DNA of 64,000 bases from Rubrolithibacter danxiaensis. Lineage in GTDB: Bacteria; Bacteroidota; Bacteroidia; Sphingobacteriales; Sphingobacteriaceae. The stretch covers positions 62,001 to 126,000 of the forward strand of contig NZ_JBKOPS010000004.1 in assembly GCF_047272945.1 (NCBI RefSeq), given 5' to 3'. Positions 27,347 to 35,451 of the stretch are shown piece after piece. A model generated the notes under the pieces. It did no database searches. It was not told the origin of the DNA and saw nothing but the letters and a program-made list of their open reading frames with translations. Each line of letters begins with the position of its first letter. Positions within the stretch are counted from its first letter, which is position 1. The position numbers and the translations under genes are program-made.

Positions 27347-29155
27347 ATGAATAACTTTTTTTCGATCAGATCTATTTTTACAATCCTTTTCCTTATGGCT
27401 TTAACAGAAACTATCAATGCGCAAAGTAAAATATCCTTCCGGGTATCTTTTTCAGAACCCCAGGCTCATTATGCCGACGTTGAAATGGAAATTTCAGGTG
27501 TAAAAAAAGATGTTATCGATATTAAAATGCCGGTTTGGGCCCCCGGATCATACCTTATCAGGGAATTCTCAAAAAACGTGGAATCTGTTTCGGCTAAGAG
27601 TGAAGACGGAAAATCAATACCGGTTTTAAAAACAAAAAAAAATACCTGGCGTGTCACCAAAGCCAGCTCCCGTAGTGTAACTGTTTCGTACCGGGTTTAT
27701 GCCAATGAAATTTCGGTCAGAACCAGTTTTATTGATGCAAGTCATGCTTTTTTGTCGCCCACAGGAATTTTTATGTATGTAGACGGCATGCTGAGTCATC
27801 CTGCAACAATAACAATTGACCCGGCTAAAAGCTGGCATAAAATTTCAACAGGTTTGGAAGTAGTAAAAGGAGAGGCACATACTTTTTATGCCCCCGATTT
27901 TGACATTCTTTTTGACAGTCCGATTGAAGTAGGAAACCAGGATATATTTGAATTTACCGCAGCGGGTGTAAAGCACGAAGTTGCCATGTTTGGCGGAGGA
28001 AATTATAATAAAGACCGGCTTAAAACCGATATGGCGAAAATAGTGGAAGAAGAAACAAGAATCTTTGGTGAAAATCCAAATAAGCGGTACGTATTCATCA
28101 TTCACAACTTCAACTCGGGAGGGGGAGGTTTAGAACACCTCAACTCTACCGTGTTAGGTGCGACAAGAAACAGCTATACAAATGAGTCGAGCTATAAAGG
28201 CTTTCTGGGACTTGTTGCGCATGAGTATTTTCATTTGTGGAATGTAAAAAGGCTTAGGCCAAAAGCGTTAGGGCCTTTTGACTACGAAAATGAAAATTAC
28301 ACCACCAATTTATGGATCGCAGAAGGATTTACAGCTTACTATGATAACATGATGGTACGTCGGGCGGGCTTTTATTCACCGGAAAATTATCTTGATATTA
28401 TTTCAAATGATATCAACGCAGTAGAAAATCAGCAGGGAAATAAGATCCAACCCTTGAGCGAGGCAAGCTTTGACGCCTGGATAAAATATTACAGGCCTAA
28501 TGAAAACAGCAGAAATTCAAGCGTGTCTTATTATGACAAGGGCTCATTGATCGGATTAATCATGGATTTGGAAATTATCCATGCTACAAAGGGAGAGAAA
28601 AGCCTTGATGATGTAATGAAAGCGATGTATGACGAGTATTATAAAAAACAAAAAAGAGGTTATACCGATGCCGAGTTTAAAGCAATGGCAGAAAAGATAG
28701 CGGGAAAATCGCTCGATAAAATTTATACCGATTATATCAACGGGACCAAACCCATCCGATTTAACGATTATTTAGGCTACGCCGGTATTTACCTTACCGA
28801 TGCAAATGCCGGAAAAAACGAACCTTATTTAGGTATTGCTTCAACAAGCAAAGACGGAAAATTTATCCTTACAGCTGTTTCAAGGGGAAGCGGGGCATGG
28901 AAAGGCGGATTAAATGTAAATGATGAACTAATTGCCGCCGATGACAACCGTATAAGCAGCAGTAGTGACCTGGATAGAATTATTGCTACGAAAAAACCCG
29001 GCGATAAAATCAGCTTTCTTATATCAAGAGACGGCCTTTTGCAAAATCTTGATATTACACTCGGAGCAAATCCTAATACTAAGTTCCGTGCAGAAGTAGA
29101 TTACTCGGCAACACCGGAACAGGTAGCAGTACGAAAAAAGTGGCTGGATTTGTAA
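27347..29155 (+). CDS. M61 family metallopeptidase with PDZ domain
   Basis: The 602-residue exported peptidase resembles glycyl aminopeptidases of family M61. A signal peptide ends near residue 25 (INAQ). Then come an N-terminal beta domain (about 27-190), a thermolysin-like catalytic domain with H292, E293 and H296 in VAHEYFHLWNVKRLRP and the third zinc ligand E326 in WIAEGFTAYY, and a PDZ domain from about 490 (YLGIASTSKDGKFI; AWKGGLNVNDELIAADD). It probably trims peptides in the periplasm or at the surface. It is divergent from the RND operon and is followed after 72 nt by the LutB-like gene. Confidence 0.93.
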   Translation: MNNFFSIRSIFTILFLMALTETINAQSKISFRVSFSEPQAHYADVEMEISGVKKDVIDIKMPVWAPGSYLIREFSKNVESVSAKSEDGKSIPVLKTKKNTWRVTKASSRSVTVSYRVYANEISVRTSFIDASHAFLSPTGIFMYVDGMLSHPATITIDPAKSWHKISTGLEVVKGEAHTFYAPDFDILFDSPIEVGNQDIFEFTAAGVKHEVAMFGGGNYNKDRLKTDMAKIVEEETRIFGENPNKRYVFIIHNFNSGGGGLEHLNSTVLGATRNSYTNESSYKGFLGLVAHEYFHLWNVKRLRPKALGPFDYENENYTTNLWIAEGFTAYYDNMMVRRAGFYSPENYLDIISNDINAVENQQGNKIQPLSEASFDAWIKYYRPNENSRNSSVSYYDKGSLIGLIMDLEIIHATKGEKSLDDVMKAMYDEYYKKQKRGYTDAEFKAMAEKIAGKSLDKIYTDYINGTKPIRFNDYLGYAGIYLTDANAGKNEPYLGIASTSKDGKFILTAVSRGSGAWKGGLNVNDELIAADDNRISSSSDLDRIIATKKPGDKISFLISRDGLLQNLDITLGANPNTKFRAEVDYSATPEQVAVRKKWLDL

Positions 29156-29227
29156 TATTAAAATAATAGAATTATTGATTATAACGTTTGTTCCTGATAC
29201 AATTAATCTTATTCTTATCTTCGCTAC

Positions 29228-30613
29228 ATGAGCCATTACGCTGAGGATTTTCTGGTAACTTCTGAAAATAAAGCTTTCGACCTGGATCATCGCCGGGTTA
29301 TTAATTTTAACATCGCTAAATACAATACAGCTGTAAACCGCGGCCTTTCCCGCCTTGCAAACCTGGAGCAATCGAAGAAGAAAGCGCATACCATCAAATG
29401 GAAAGTGATGGAGAATCTGGACAAGATGCTCCTGGAATTTGAATCTAACTTTCAGAAAAAAGGAGGAAAAGTTATCTGGGCAAACGATGCAAAAGAAGCA
29501 CAGCAGGAGATCCTGAATATCATCCGGAAGGCAAAAGCTAAATCTGTAATCAAGTCAAAATCAATGACCACCGAAGAAATTCACCTGAACGAATTTCTTG
29601 AAGAGCATCATATCGAAGCCCTGGAAAGCGACCTGGGTGAATATATTGTTCAATTACTTGGGCAAAAACCATATCACATTGTTACGCCGGCCATGCACCT
29701 AAGCAAAGAAGATATTGCCCGGCTTTTTCATGAAAAATTTGGCACCGATATACATGCAACTCCAGAGCAACTTACATTAAAGGCCAGGGAATTGCTGAGA
29801 GAAAAATACACCACTGCCGATGTTGGCATTACCGGTGGTAACTTCCTGATAGCAGATAGCGGCAGCATCGCCTTAACAGAGAATGAAGGGAATGCCCGCT
29901 TAACCACTACGTTTCCTAAAATACATATCGCAATTGTAGGAATCGAAAAACTGATTCCTTCGTTAACGGATCTGGACCTTTTCTGGCCGCTTCTGGCCAC
30001 CCACGGTACCGGTCAGAATTTAACTGTTTATAATACCATTTTAAGCGGGCCACGTCAGGAACATGAAACGGATGGACCCGAAGAAATGTATGTAGTTCTT
30101 TTAGACAATGGCCGCACCAACCTGCTTGCTCAAAAAGATCAGCGGCAGGGATTGTATTGTATCCGGTGCGGAGCCTGTTTGAATGCTTGTCCTATATACA
30201 AAAACATTGGTGGGCACACGTACGAAACTACTTACAGCGGCCCTATCGGATCTGTTATTACCCCTCATTTACAGGGCATGGAAGAGTTTAAGCATTTAAG
30301 TTATGCTTCCAGCTTATGCGGAAAATGTACGGAAGTTTGTCCGGTAAAAATTGATATCCACAAAATGCTGCTTCTGAACCGCCGCGATGCTGTACAAGAA
30401 GGACTTGTACCAAAAATGGAACAATGGGGATGGAATTCGTGGAAAAAAGGTATGTTGAAGCGCAGCTGGATGGATATGGTTGGGGGAAAATGGAAGAACT
30501 TTTTCCTTAAACGGTTTTTCAAAAAATCATGGGGAAAATATCGCGAAATGCCTGAGGTAGCTCAAAAGTCCTTCAGCCGCCAATGGCAGGAACAGCATAA
30601 TAATTCTGTTTAA
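29228..30613 (+). CDS. lutB: LutB/LldF-type iron-sulfur protein of lactate oxidation
   Basis: The 461-residue protein has the LUD domain (about 60-300, with GITGGNFLIADSGSIALTEN) followed by a bis-[4Fe-4S] ferredoxin region. C311, C314, C317 and C321 lie in CIRCGACLNACP, and C364, C367 and C371 in CGKCTEVCP. In LutABC this subunit passes electrons during L-lactate oxidation to pyruvate. Neither lutA nor lutC is adjacent, so the partner subunits must be elsewhere. The next gene encodes a lipoprotein and does not look related. TTTG at 29187 and TATCTTCG at 29216 form an imperfect promoter with a 25-nt gap. Confidence 0.9.
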   Translation: MSHYAEDFLVTSENKAFDLDHRRVINFNIAKYNTAVNRGLSRLANLEQSKKKAHTIKWKVMENLDKMLLEFESNFQKKGGKVIWANDAKEAQQEILNIIRKAKAKSVIKSKSMTTEEIHLNEFLEEHHIEALESDLGEYIVQLLGQKPYHIVTPAMHLSKEDIARLFHEKFGTDIHATPEQLTLKARELLREKYTTADVGITGGNFLIADSGSIALTENEGNARLTTTFPKIHIAIVGIEKLIPSLTDLDLFWPLLATHGTGQNLTVYNTILSGPRQEHETDGPEEMYVVLLDNGRTNLLAQKDQRQGLYCIRCGACLNACPIYKNIGGHTYETTYSGPIGSVITPHLQGMEEFKHLSYASSLCGKCTEVCPVKIDIHKMLLLNRRDAVQEGLVPKMEQWGWNSWKKGMLKRSWMDMVGGKWKNFFLKRFFKKSWGKYREMPEVAQKSFSRQWQEQHNNSV

Positions 30614-30666
30614 ATGTTTCTTCTATAAGATGGCATGGAAATTTCTTATAATCCTGAAAAAGGATT

Positions 30667-31437
30667 ATGAGAAATTTTATATTCTTCCTGTTTTTCGGAC
30701 TTGTAATCTTGTTAAATTCATGTAATCAGTTCAATCAAAAGCATCCGCAGGCAGGAATAGGAGAACAATCGCCACCGCTTAACGAGGAAAGTATCCTGAG
30801 ATATGTTGACTCAGTTAATAACAATCTTCCTCATTTTACAAAAACAGAAAGTCTGATTTATACATTGGATCAACTCTCTTTTTTTGTCACTAAATATTCT
30901 GCCGGAGAACTTCCTGTTCTATATATTAATACAGGCACCCGCGGCGATACCGTCACGTATGTAAAAAAGTATTATTTAAAAAACAAGCACCTGGTTTTTT
31001 ATGAAGAGCAGCAAAACAACTCTTCCAGGCCAGATCCATTCGTTGTTTCCAGGGCTTATATGCGTAATAATGTGATCTTCTATTCTGAGGAAAAACAGGC
31101 TGCAACTGAAGAAGAATTAAAAACAATACAATTTAAGAGATCAGAGATCACTACCCACAATTACGCAGATGAAATTACCCGACTAGAAAATGCACTTCAG
31201 CAGCAGGGAGATTTCAATTTAGTATTTGATGATATAACAGCATATCCTAAAGCGAGGTATATAATTTTAAGTCGAAATGTTGTTAATGCTTACCGTGCGC
31301 CTGTTCTTGTTGAAAAAGAAGATGATTTTATAAAAGAGCTAAGCAGTAATAAAGAAAAGTACAAGGGCAGAAAGTTGCAGTTAAAATGGACAATCAGAAA
31401 TAACGAAGCCATTTATCAATCGGGAACATTGGAATAA
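30667..31437 (+). CDS. Hypothetical lipoprotein
   Basis: I do not recognise the family. The 256-residue protein starts with a lipoprotein signal (MRNFIFFLFFGLVILLNSC, lipobox LNSC) followed by an Asn/Gln-rich linker. The rest is mixed alpha/beta with no obvious catalytic motif. Its last 22 nt overlap the 3' end of the SprT-like gene on the opposite strand, so the two genes are convergent and overlapping. It follows the LutB-like gene by 53 nt. Confidence 0.78.
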   Translation: MRNFIFFLFFGLVILLNSCNQFNQKHPQAGIGEQSPPLNEESILRYVDSVNNNLPHFTKTESLIYTLDQLSFFVTKYSAGELPVLYINTGTRGDTVTYVKKYYLKNKHLVFYEEQQNNSSRPDPFVVSRAYMRNNVIFYSEEKQAATEEELKTIQFKRSEITTHNYADEITRLENALQQQGDFNLVFDDITAYPKARYIILSRNVVNAYRAPVLVEKEDDFIKELSSNKEKYKGRKLQLKWTIRNNEAIYQSGTLE

Positions 31438-32051
31438 GATTGCGCTTCGAGAGGCACTACTTCTGCAAACGGGCTAAACAAATAAACCAGTCCTGTTTTA
31501 ACCTGTGTACATTTATAGCGCTTACGAACTAACTCTCCTTTCCTGAACTCTCCCTTATCTTTATATGCAAAGATCGAATTGTACGATAAAGCTTCAACTG
31601 TTTTCAGATGAACTGTCTGAAGATCGTACTTTTTTAGGGTTCTGAAAAGAGTAAGGTCAGTACAGCTGGATGCCGCAGGATTGTTAAGGTAAGTAACAAT
31701 AGCTGCTTTAATGTCTTCCGGAAAGATATTTTTATTAAAAAAAGGTTGCATCATTTTCCTGAAGTTCAGTTTCCACTCAGTTCCGTGAGGTTTTGCTTTC
31801 TGTTTATGTTCATTCCAGGTTAGCAAATGTGCAAATTCATGCACTGTGGTTATCAGAAAAGCATACTGATTTAAATTATAATTAACGGAAATACGGTGAC
31901 CTTTATCTTTAAACGGAGGGCGGTAGTCGCCAAATTTAGAGTTCCTGCTGCGGGACACTTTAAACTCACATTTAAAATAGTCAATCCATCTCCCAATATC
32001 GGGGGCCGCTTCCGGAGGTAAATATTTCTGAAGGATTTTAACCTTATCCAC
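31416..32051 (-). CDS. SprT-like zinc metalloprotease-domain protein
   Basis: The 211-residue cytoplasmic protein has a SprT-like zincin domain: the HEFAH motif in TVHEFAHLLTWNEHKQ with a downstream His in PHGTEW as third ligand. SPRTN, a eukaryotic relative, cleaves DNA-protein crosslinks; bacterial members are poorly characterised. A GTG start at 32051 lies 3 nt after the feoB stop, so it is probably transcribed with feoAB. The 3' end overlaps the convergent lipoprotein gene by 22 nt. No C-terminal zinc ribbon with paired Cys is evident. Confidence 0.88.
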   Translation of the reverse strand: MDKVKILQKYLPPEAAPDIGRWIDYFKCEFKVSRSRNSKFGDYRPPFKDKGHRISVNYNLNQYAFLITTVHEFAHLLTWNEHKQKAKPHGTEWKLNFRKMMQPFFNKNIFPEDIKAAIVTYLNNPAASSCTDLTLFRTLKKYDLQTVHLKTVEALSYNSIFAYKDKGEFRKGELVRKRYKCTQVKTGLVYLFSPFAEVVPLEAQSYSNVPD

Positions 32052-32054
32052 AAA

Positions 32055-34169
32055 TTATTTTAAAACCTGGTATACAACTAAGCTTGCAAGATACGCAAGA
32101 GCAGTCATATATACCAGCTGAATAATGGGCCATTTCCAGCTTTTTGTTTCACGATAAACTACTGCCAGCGTACTCATACATTGCATGGCAAAGGCGTAAA
32201 ATATCATCAGAGAAAAAGCAACGGCAAAAGTAAAAACGGGCTTCCCTGTGTCAGGATTTTTAGCACCCGACATTTTATCCCGTACTGTTTCCACATGGGC
32301 ATCATCTCCCTGAACACTGTAAATAGTTGCCATCGTTCCTACAAAAACTTCGCGGGCTGCAAAAGATGTAATCAATGCAATGCCGATCTTCCAGTCAAAA
32401 CCCAAAGGTTTAATTACCGGTTCTATTGATTTTCCTATTATGCCTGCATAAGAGCTTTCAAGCTTCTCTGAGGATTTCAAACGATCGAGTTCATCAGCCG
32501 GGATTCTCTCGGTTTGTTGAAGTGTTTGATATTTACTTTCAATAGCCTGCTGCCTGGAGGGCGGACCATAAGATGCCAAAACCCACAGAATAATTGAAAT
32601 AGCTATAATTACTTTACCTGCCTCAAAAACAAAAGCCTGCACTTTCTGATACATGGTAAGCCCCACATTTGACCACCGCGGCATACGATAAACGGGAAGT
32701 TCCATGATAAAGTATCCCCGTTCACGGGCCTTTATTAATCGTTTCATTACCCATGCTACAACCACAGCGCTTACCATACTGATAATGTACATGGCCATGA
32801 GCGAAAGGCCCTGCAGGTTAAAAAAACCCAGCACTTTCTCGTCCGGAACTACCAGCGAAATTAACAACGTATAGATAGGTAGGCGGGCAGAACAACTCAC
32901 CAGCGGAGTAACCATAATGGTAATGATACGGTCTTTCCAGCTTTCAATATTGCGTGTACTCATAATAGCAGGTACGGCACAAGCCAACCCACCAATAATT
33001 GGCACAACAGATTTTCCGCTCAGTCCTACCTTGCGCATAATCTTATCCATCATAAAAGTCACCCTGGCCATGTAACCCGTATCTTCAAGGATAGAAATAA
33101 AAGCGAAAAGAATAGCAATTTGCGGAATAAATACCAATACGCCACTCAGCCCGGCAAGCACGCCGTCTATAAGAAGGTCTGTTAAAATTCCAGCAGGTAA
33201 AAACTCATGCCCTATGTTTCCCAGCCAGACAAAAAGCTGCTCTATTAAAGTCATTGGGTACTCAGACCAGGCAAAAATAGACTGGAAAATCAAAAGCAGA
33301 ATCGCCAGGAAAATTACAAATCCCCAAACTTTATGAGTTAGTATTTTATCAATACGATTACTGACAGATTCTTTTATCGCCTCCTGATTTAGCTTTACCG
33401 CATCAAACAGCACATCGTTAATAAAGTTATACCGGGCTATGGTTTCTGCAGCCTGTGCTTTTTGAGAATGGAAAGAAAACTCTTGTTCCAGCTCTTCAAT
33501 CCGATCGCTTTGCTGAGGTGTAAGAAAGCCCAGATTCTCGTGCTGGTGTGCAAACTGTAAAGCTGTATACGGCCTGTCGATTAACAATTCCGTACTGATC
33601 TTGTTAATTAAACCCGGGGCTAATGCTTCTACTTCAATCGTATCGTTTTGTAAAGCGATAGCAGAAGTGTTTGCCAATGCCTCTTTTAAGGCATCAATGT
33701 TTTCGCCCTGACGAGCACTAACAGGTACTATTTGTACACCCAAACGTTTTGAAAGACCGTTTACATCAATTTTTATTCCTGCCTTTGTTGCAACATCCAT
33801 CATGTTTAAGGCAATAACAACAGGAATTTTCAGATCTGCAACCTGGGTATATAAAAGTAAATTTCGTTTTAAATTAGATGCATCTGCTACCACAACGACA
33901 ATATCCGGATGAGAAGGATTTTTGGCATTGGCAAGTATTTCGAAAACAATAGTTTCATCCTTACTTTTAGGATAGAGGCTGTAAGTACCCGGCAGATCGG
34001 TTATTTGAGCAATACGACCATCTGAAAGCTTACAAGTGCCACTTTTTTTATCAACCGTAACTCCAGGAAAGTTTCCTACTTTCTGATGAAGCCCGGTTAG
34101 CGCATTAAATAAAGTTGACTTACCCGTATTGGGATTTCCAACAAGGGCAACTTTCAGATTCAAACTCAA
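32055..34169 (-). CDS. feoB: Ferrous iron transporter FeoB
   Basis: FeoB imports Fe(II) across the inner membrane. The 704-residue protein has the N-terminal GTPase domain (G1 GNPNTGKS at 11-18, G3 DLPGTYSLYP, G4 NMMD, G5 SARQGE), a helical GDI region, and a membrane part with the Gate motifs (LVSCSARLPIYTLL and FAAREVFVGTMATIY). It lies 2 nt after feoA and starts with TTG at 34169; no nearby ATG exists. No FeoC is seen; a SprT-like gene follows instead. Confidence 0.97.
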   Translation of the reverse strand: MSLNLKVALVGNPNTGKSTLFNALTGLHQKVGNFPGVTVDKKSGTCKLSDGRIAQITDLPGTYSLYPKSKDETIVFEILANAKNPSHPDIVVVVADASNLKRNLLLYTQVADLKIPVVIALNMMDVATKAGIKIDVNGLSKRLGVQIVPVSARQGENIDALKEALANTSAIALQNDTIEVEALAPGLINKISTELLIDRPYTALQFAHQHENLGFLTPQQSDRIEELEQEFSFHSQKAQAAETIARYNFINDVLFDAVKLNQEAIKESVSNRIDKILTHKVWGFVIFLAILLLIFQSIFAWSEYPMTLIEQLFVWLGNIGHEFLPAGILTDLLIDGVLAGLSGVLVFIPQIAILFAFISILEDTGYMARVTFMMDKIMRKVGLSGKSVVPIIGGLACAVPAIMSTRNIESWKDRIITIMVTPLVSCSARLPIYTLLISLVVPDEKVLGFFNLQGLSLMAMYIISMVSAVVVAWVMKRLIKARERGYFIMELPVYRMPRWSNVGLTMYQKVQAFVFEAGKVIIAISIILWVLASYGPPSRQQAIESKYQTLQQTERIPADELDRLKSSEKLESSYAGIIGKSIEPVIKPLGFDWKIGIALITSFAAREVFVGTMATIYSVQGDDAHVETVRDKMSGAKNPDTGKPVFTFAVAFSLMIFYAFAMQCMSTLAVVYRETKSWKWPIIQLVYMTALAYLASLVVYQVLK

Positions 34170-34171
34170 AG

Positions 34172-34387
34172 CTATTGTAATATTATTGTAGAAGCTTCAC
34201 GCTTGCGAAGGCTAAGCTGGTAACCTGAAACGGTTATAGCCATTGGATCTCCAAGAGGCGCTAAGCGCTCTACCACAATAGATTCCCCCGGAAGACATCC
34301 CATCTCCATCAGCTTTACTGACATTTCCAGGTCGGTAAACTCTTTTATAACTCCAGATTGCCCAGGTTCAAGTTGTGAAAGTTTCAT
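34172..34387 (-). CDS. feoA: FeoA protein
   Basis: FeoA is a 71-residue SH3-like protein required for FeoB-mediated Fe(II) uptake. The motif VKLMEMGCLPGESIVVERLAP and the C-terminal VSGYQLSLRKREA are characteristic. It is the first gene of the feoA-feoB-sprT-like unit and is preceded by a full Bacteroidota promoter and a CRP/FNR-like palindrome. Confidence 0.95.
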   Translation of the reverse strand: MKLSQLEPGQSGVIKEFTDLEMSVKLMEMGCLPGESIVVERLAPLGDPMAITVSGYQLSLRKREASTIILQ

Positions 34388-34406
34388 GCTCGATTTCTAA
34401 ACTGAA

Positions 34407-34438
34407 CAAAAATATCTCTTATTTAAAATAAATCCAAA
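34407..34438 (-). promoter_or_regulatory. Promoter of the feoAB operon
   Basis: On the minus strand a -33 TTTG (34435-34438) is followed after 20 nt by TATTTTTG (34407-34414), a full match to the Bacteroidota promoter. The -7 element ends 19 nt before the feoA ATG, so the leader is about 12-14 nt. Confidence 0.75.
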
Positions 34439-34446
34439 TAAGAATA

Positions 34447-34462
34447 CGTGATTTATATCACA
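34447..34462. promoter_or_regulatory. CRP/FNR-like palindrome upstream of feoA promoter
   Basis: CGTGATTTATATCACA contains the inverted repeat GTGAT-N4-ATCAC and also fits the CRP-type pattern (T)GTGA-N6-TCACA. It sits 8 nt upstream of the -33 box, about 50-55 nt before the likely transcription start, a position suited to activation. Which CRP/FNR-family protein binds, if any, is unknown. Confidence 0.5.
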
Positions 34463-34474
34463 AAAACGAAATCG

Positions 34475-34627
34475 TTACTTTTTGAAGCCGTTTGAAACTA
34501 CCACCGGCTTCAAATGTGAATTAGAACCAAACTTCGGGCAGTGACAGTTTCCTTTAAAAAGGCTGCAACCGGTTATTAAAGATCCGGCAAATAAAAACAG
34601 GAAAAATTTAAACGCTTTTTTCATCAT
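34475..34627 (-). CDS. Small lipoprotein, 50 residues
   Basis: This ORF is short but well formed: ATG ATG at 34627/34624, a lipoprotein signal with lipobox (LITGC, lipidated Cys at residue 21), then a mature part of only 30 residues containing CHC (residues 28-30) and a Pro/Val/Asn-rich tail, ending with TAA at 34475. It overlaps the 3' end of the vanZ-like gene by 20 nt in another frame, suggesting translational coupling. No family is recognised. Its codon use (AAA, TTT, GCC, GGT) resembles neighbouring genes, and the signal peptide makes chance unlikely. It would belong to the gcvH-vanZ transcript. Confidence 0.7.
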   Translation of the reverse strand: MMKKAFKFFLFLFAGSLITGCSLFKGNCHCPKFGSNSHLKPVVVSNGFKK

Positions 34628-35003
34628 AGTTCGATCTGTGCAGTAATATATAACTAAATACTCCCATTCCTACTCCTGTCATATCCGCAAAGAAATCCCA
34701 CCAGTCAGCAGACCGGTACGTAAATACTTCCAGCTGAAGCAGTTCAATACCACCGCCTAAAAAGCCGGTAAGAAGTATAATTTTAACAATAGTTAGTATA
34801 CGATAAGAAAAGCTGTGTTGTTGCCTTATTTTTCCAAAAAACAGGAATACTGTAAGCACAAAAAAGAAACCGGTATGTACCAGCTTGTCAATGCCCGGAA
34901 ATGCAGGAACTTTGTTAAAAGAAGAAGGCGGAAGATTGCACAATACCAGTACCATTATCGACCATAAAATTGCCGGGTACTGGTATCTTATAGTCCGAAA
35001 CAT
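34608..35003 (-). CDS. VanZ-like membrane protein
   Basis: The 131-residue protein has four membrane helices and the VanZ-family pattern: FPGIDKLVHTGFFFVLTVFL around residue 36 and GGGIELLQLEVFTYRSADWWDFFADMTGVGMG around residue 78. VanZ proteins confer low-level teicoplanin resistance in enterococci, but most relatives have unknown functions. The start overlaps the gcvH stop by 1 nt (TAATG). The gcvH-vanZ pairing next to sprA recurs in Bacteroidota, as far as I recall. Confidence 0.88.
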   Translation of the reverse strand: MFRTIRYQYPAILWSIMVLVLCNLPPSSFNKVPAFPGIDKLVHTGFFFVLTVFLFFGKIRQQHSFSYRILTIVKIILLTGFLGGGIELLQLEVFTYRSADWWDFFADMTGVGMGVFSYILLHRSNYDEKSV

Positions 35004-35383
35004 TAAACTCCTACCTGTTTCTGATATTCTTCCGCGGTCATAAGCGAATCAATTTCAGACAAGTTTTTTACAGATACTTTTACCATCCATCCTTCACCAT
35101 AAGGGTCCTGATTAACCAGTTCGGGATTTGCATCCAAACGAGGGTTAATTTCAAGAACTTTTGCCGCAACTGGCATAAAAAGATCCGAAACTGTTTTAAC
35201 GGCTTCTACCGTTCCGAATACTTCTTCGCTATTTATGTCCTTGCCTACGGTATTGATATCAACATACACAATATCGCCAAGCTCACGCTGTGCAAATTCG
35301 GTTATGCCGATAAAAGCCTCTGTGCCTTCTACCCTAATCCACTCGTGGTCTTTGGTATATTTTAATTCGGATGGAAAATTCAT
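35003..35383 (-). CDS. gcvH: Glycine cleavage system H protein
   Basis: GcvH carries the lipoyl arm that shuttles the aminomethyl group between the P, T and L proteins. The 126-residue protein has the typical start FPSELKYTKDHEWIRVEG, and the lipoylation site is K63 in GTVEAVKTVSDLFMP. It stands alone from gcvT (13237) and overlaps the vanZ-like gene by 1 nt. A full consensus promoter lies directly upstream. Confidence 0.97.
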   Translation of the reverse strand: MNFPSELKYTKDHEWIRVEGTEAFIGITEFAQRELGDIVYVDINTVGKDINSEEVFGTVEAVKTVSDLFMPVAAKVLEINPRLDANPELVNQDPYGEGWMVKVSVKNLSEIDSLMTAEEYQKQVGV

Positions 35384-35399
35384 GGTTCTGATTTTTTCT

Positions 35400-35430
35400 C
35401 AAAAATAGCTTTCTGATTCTTCATAGCAAA
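35400..35430 (-). promoter_or_regulatory. Promoter of gcvH-vanZ
   Basis: Read on the minus strand, TTTG (35427-35430), a 19-nt spacer, then TATTTTTG (35400-35407) exactly matches the Bacteroidota consensus. The -7 box ends 16 nt before the gcvH ATG. It lies between sprA and gcvH, so gcvH need not depend on sprA read-through. Confidence 0.8.
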
Positions 35431-35451
35431 GAGCAAATTGATATAAGAATA

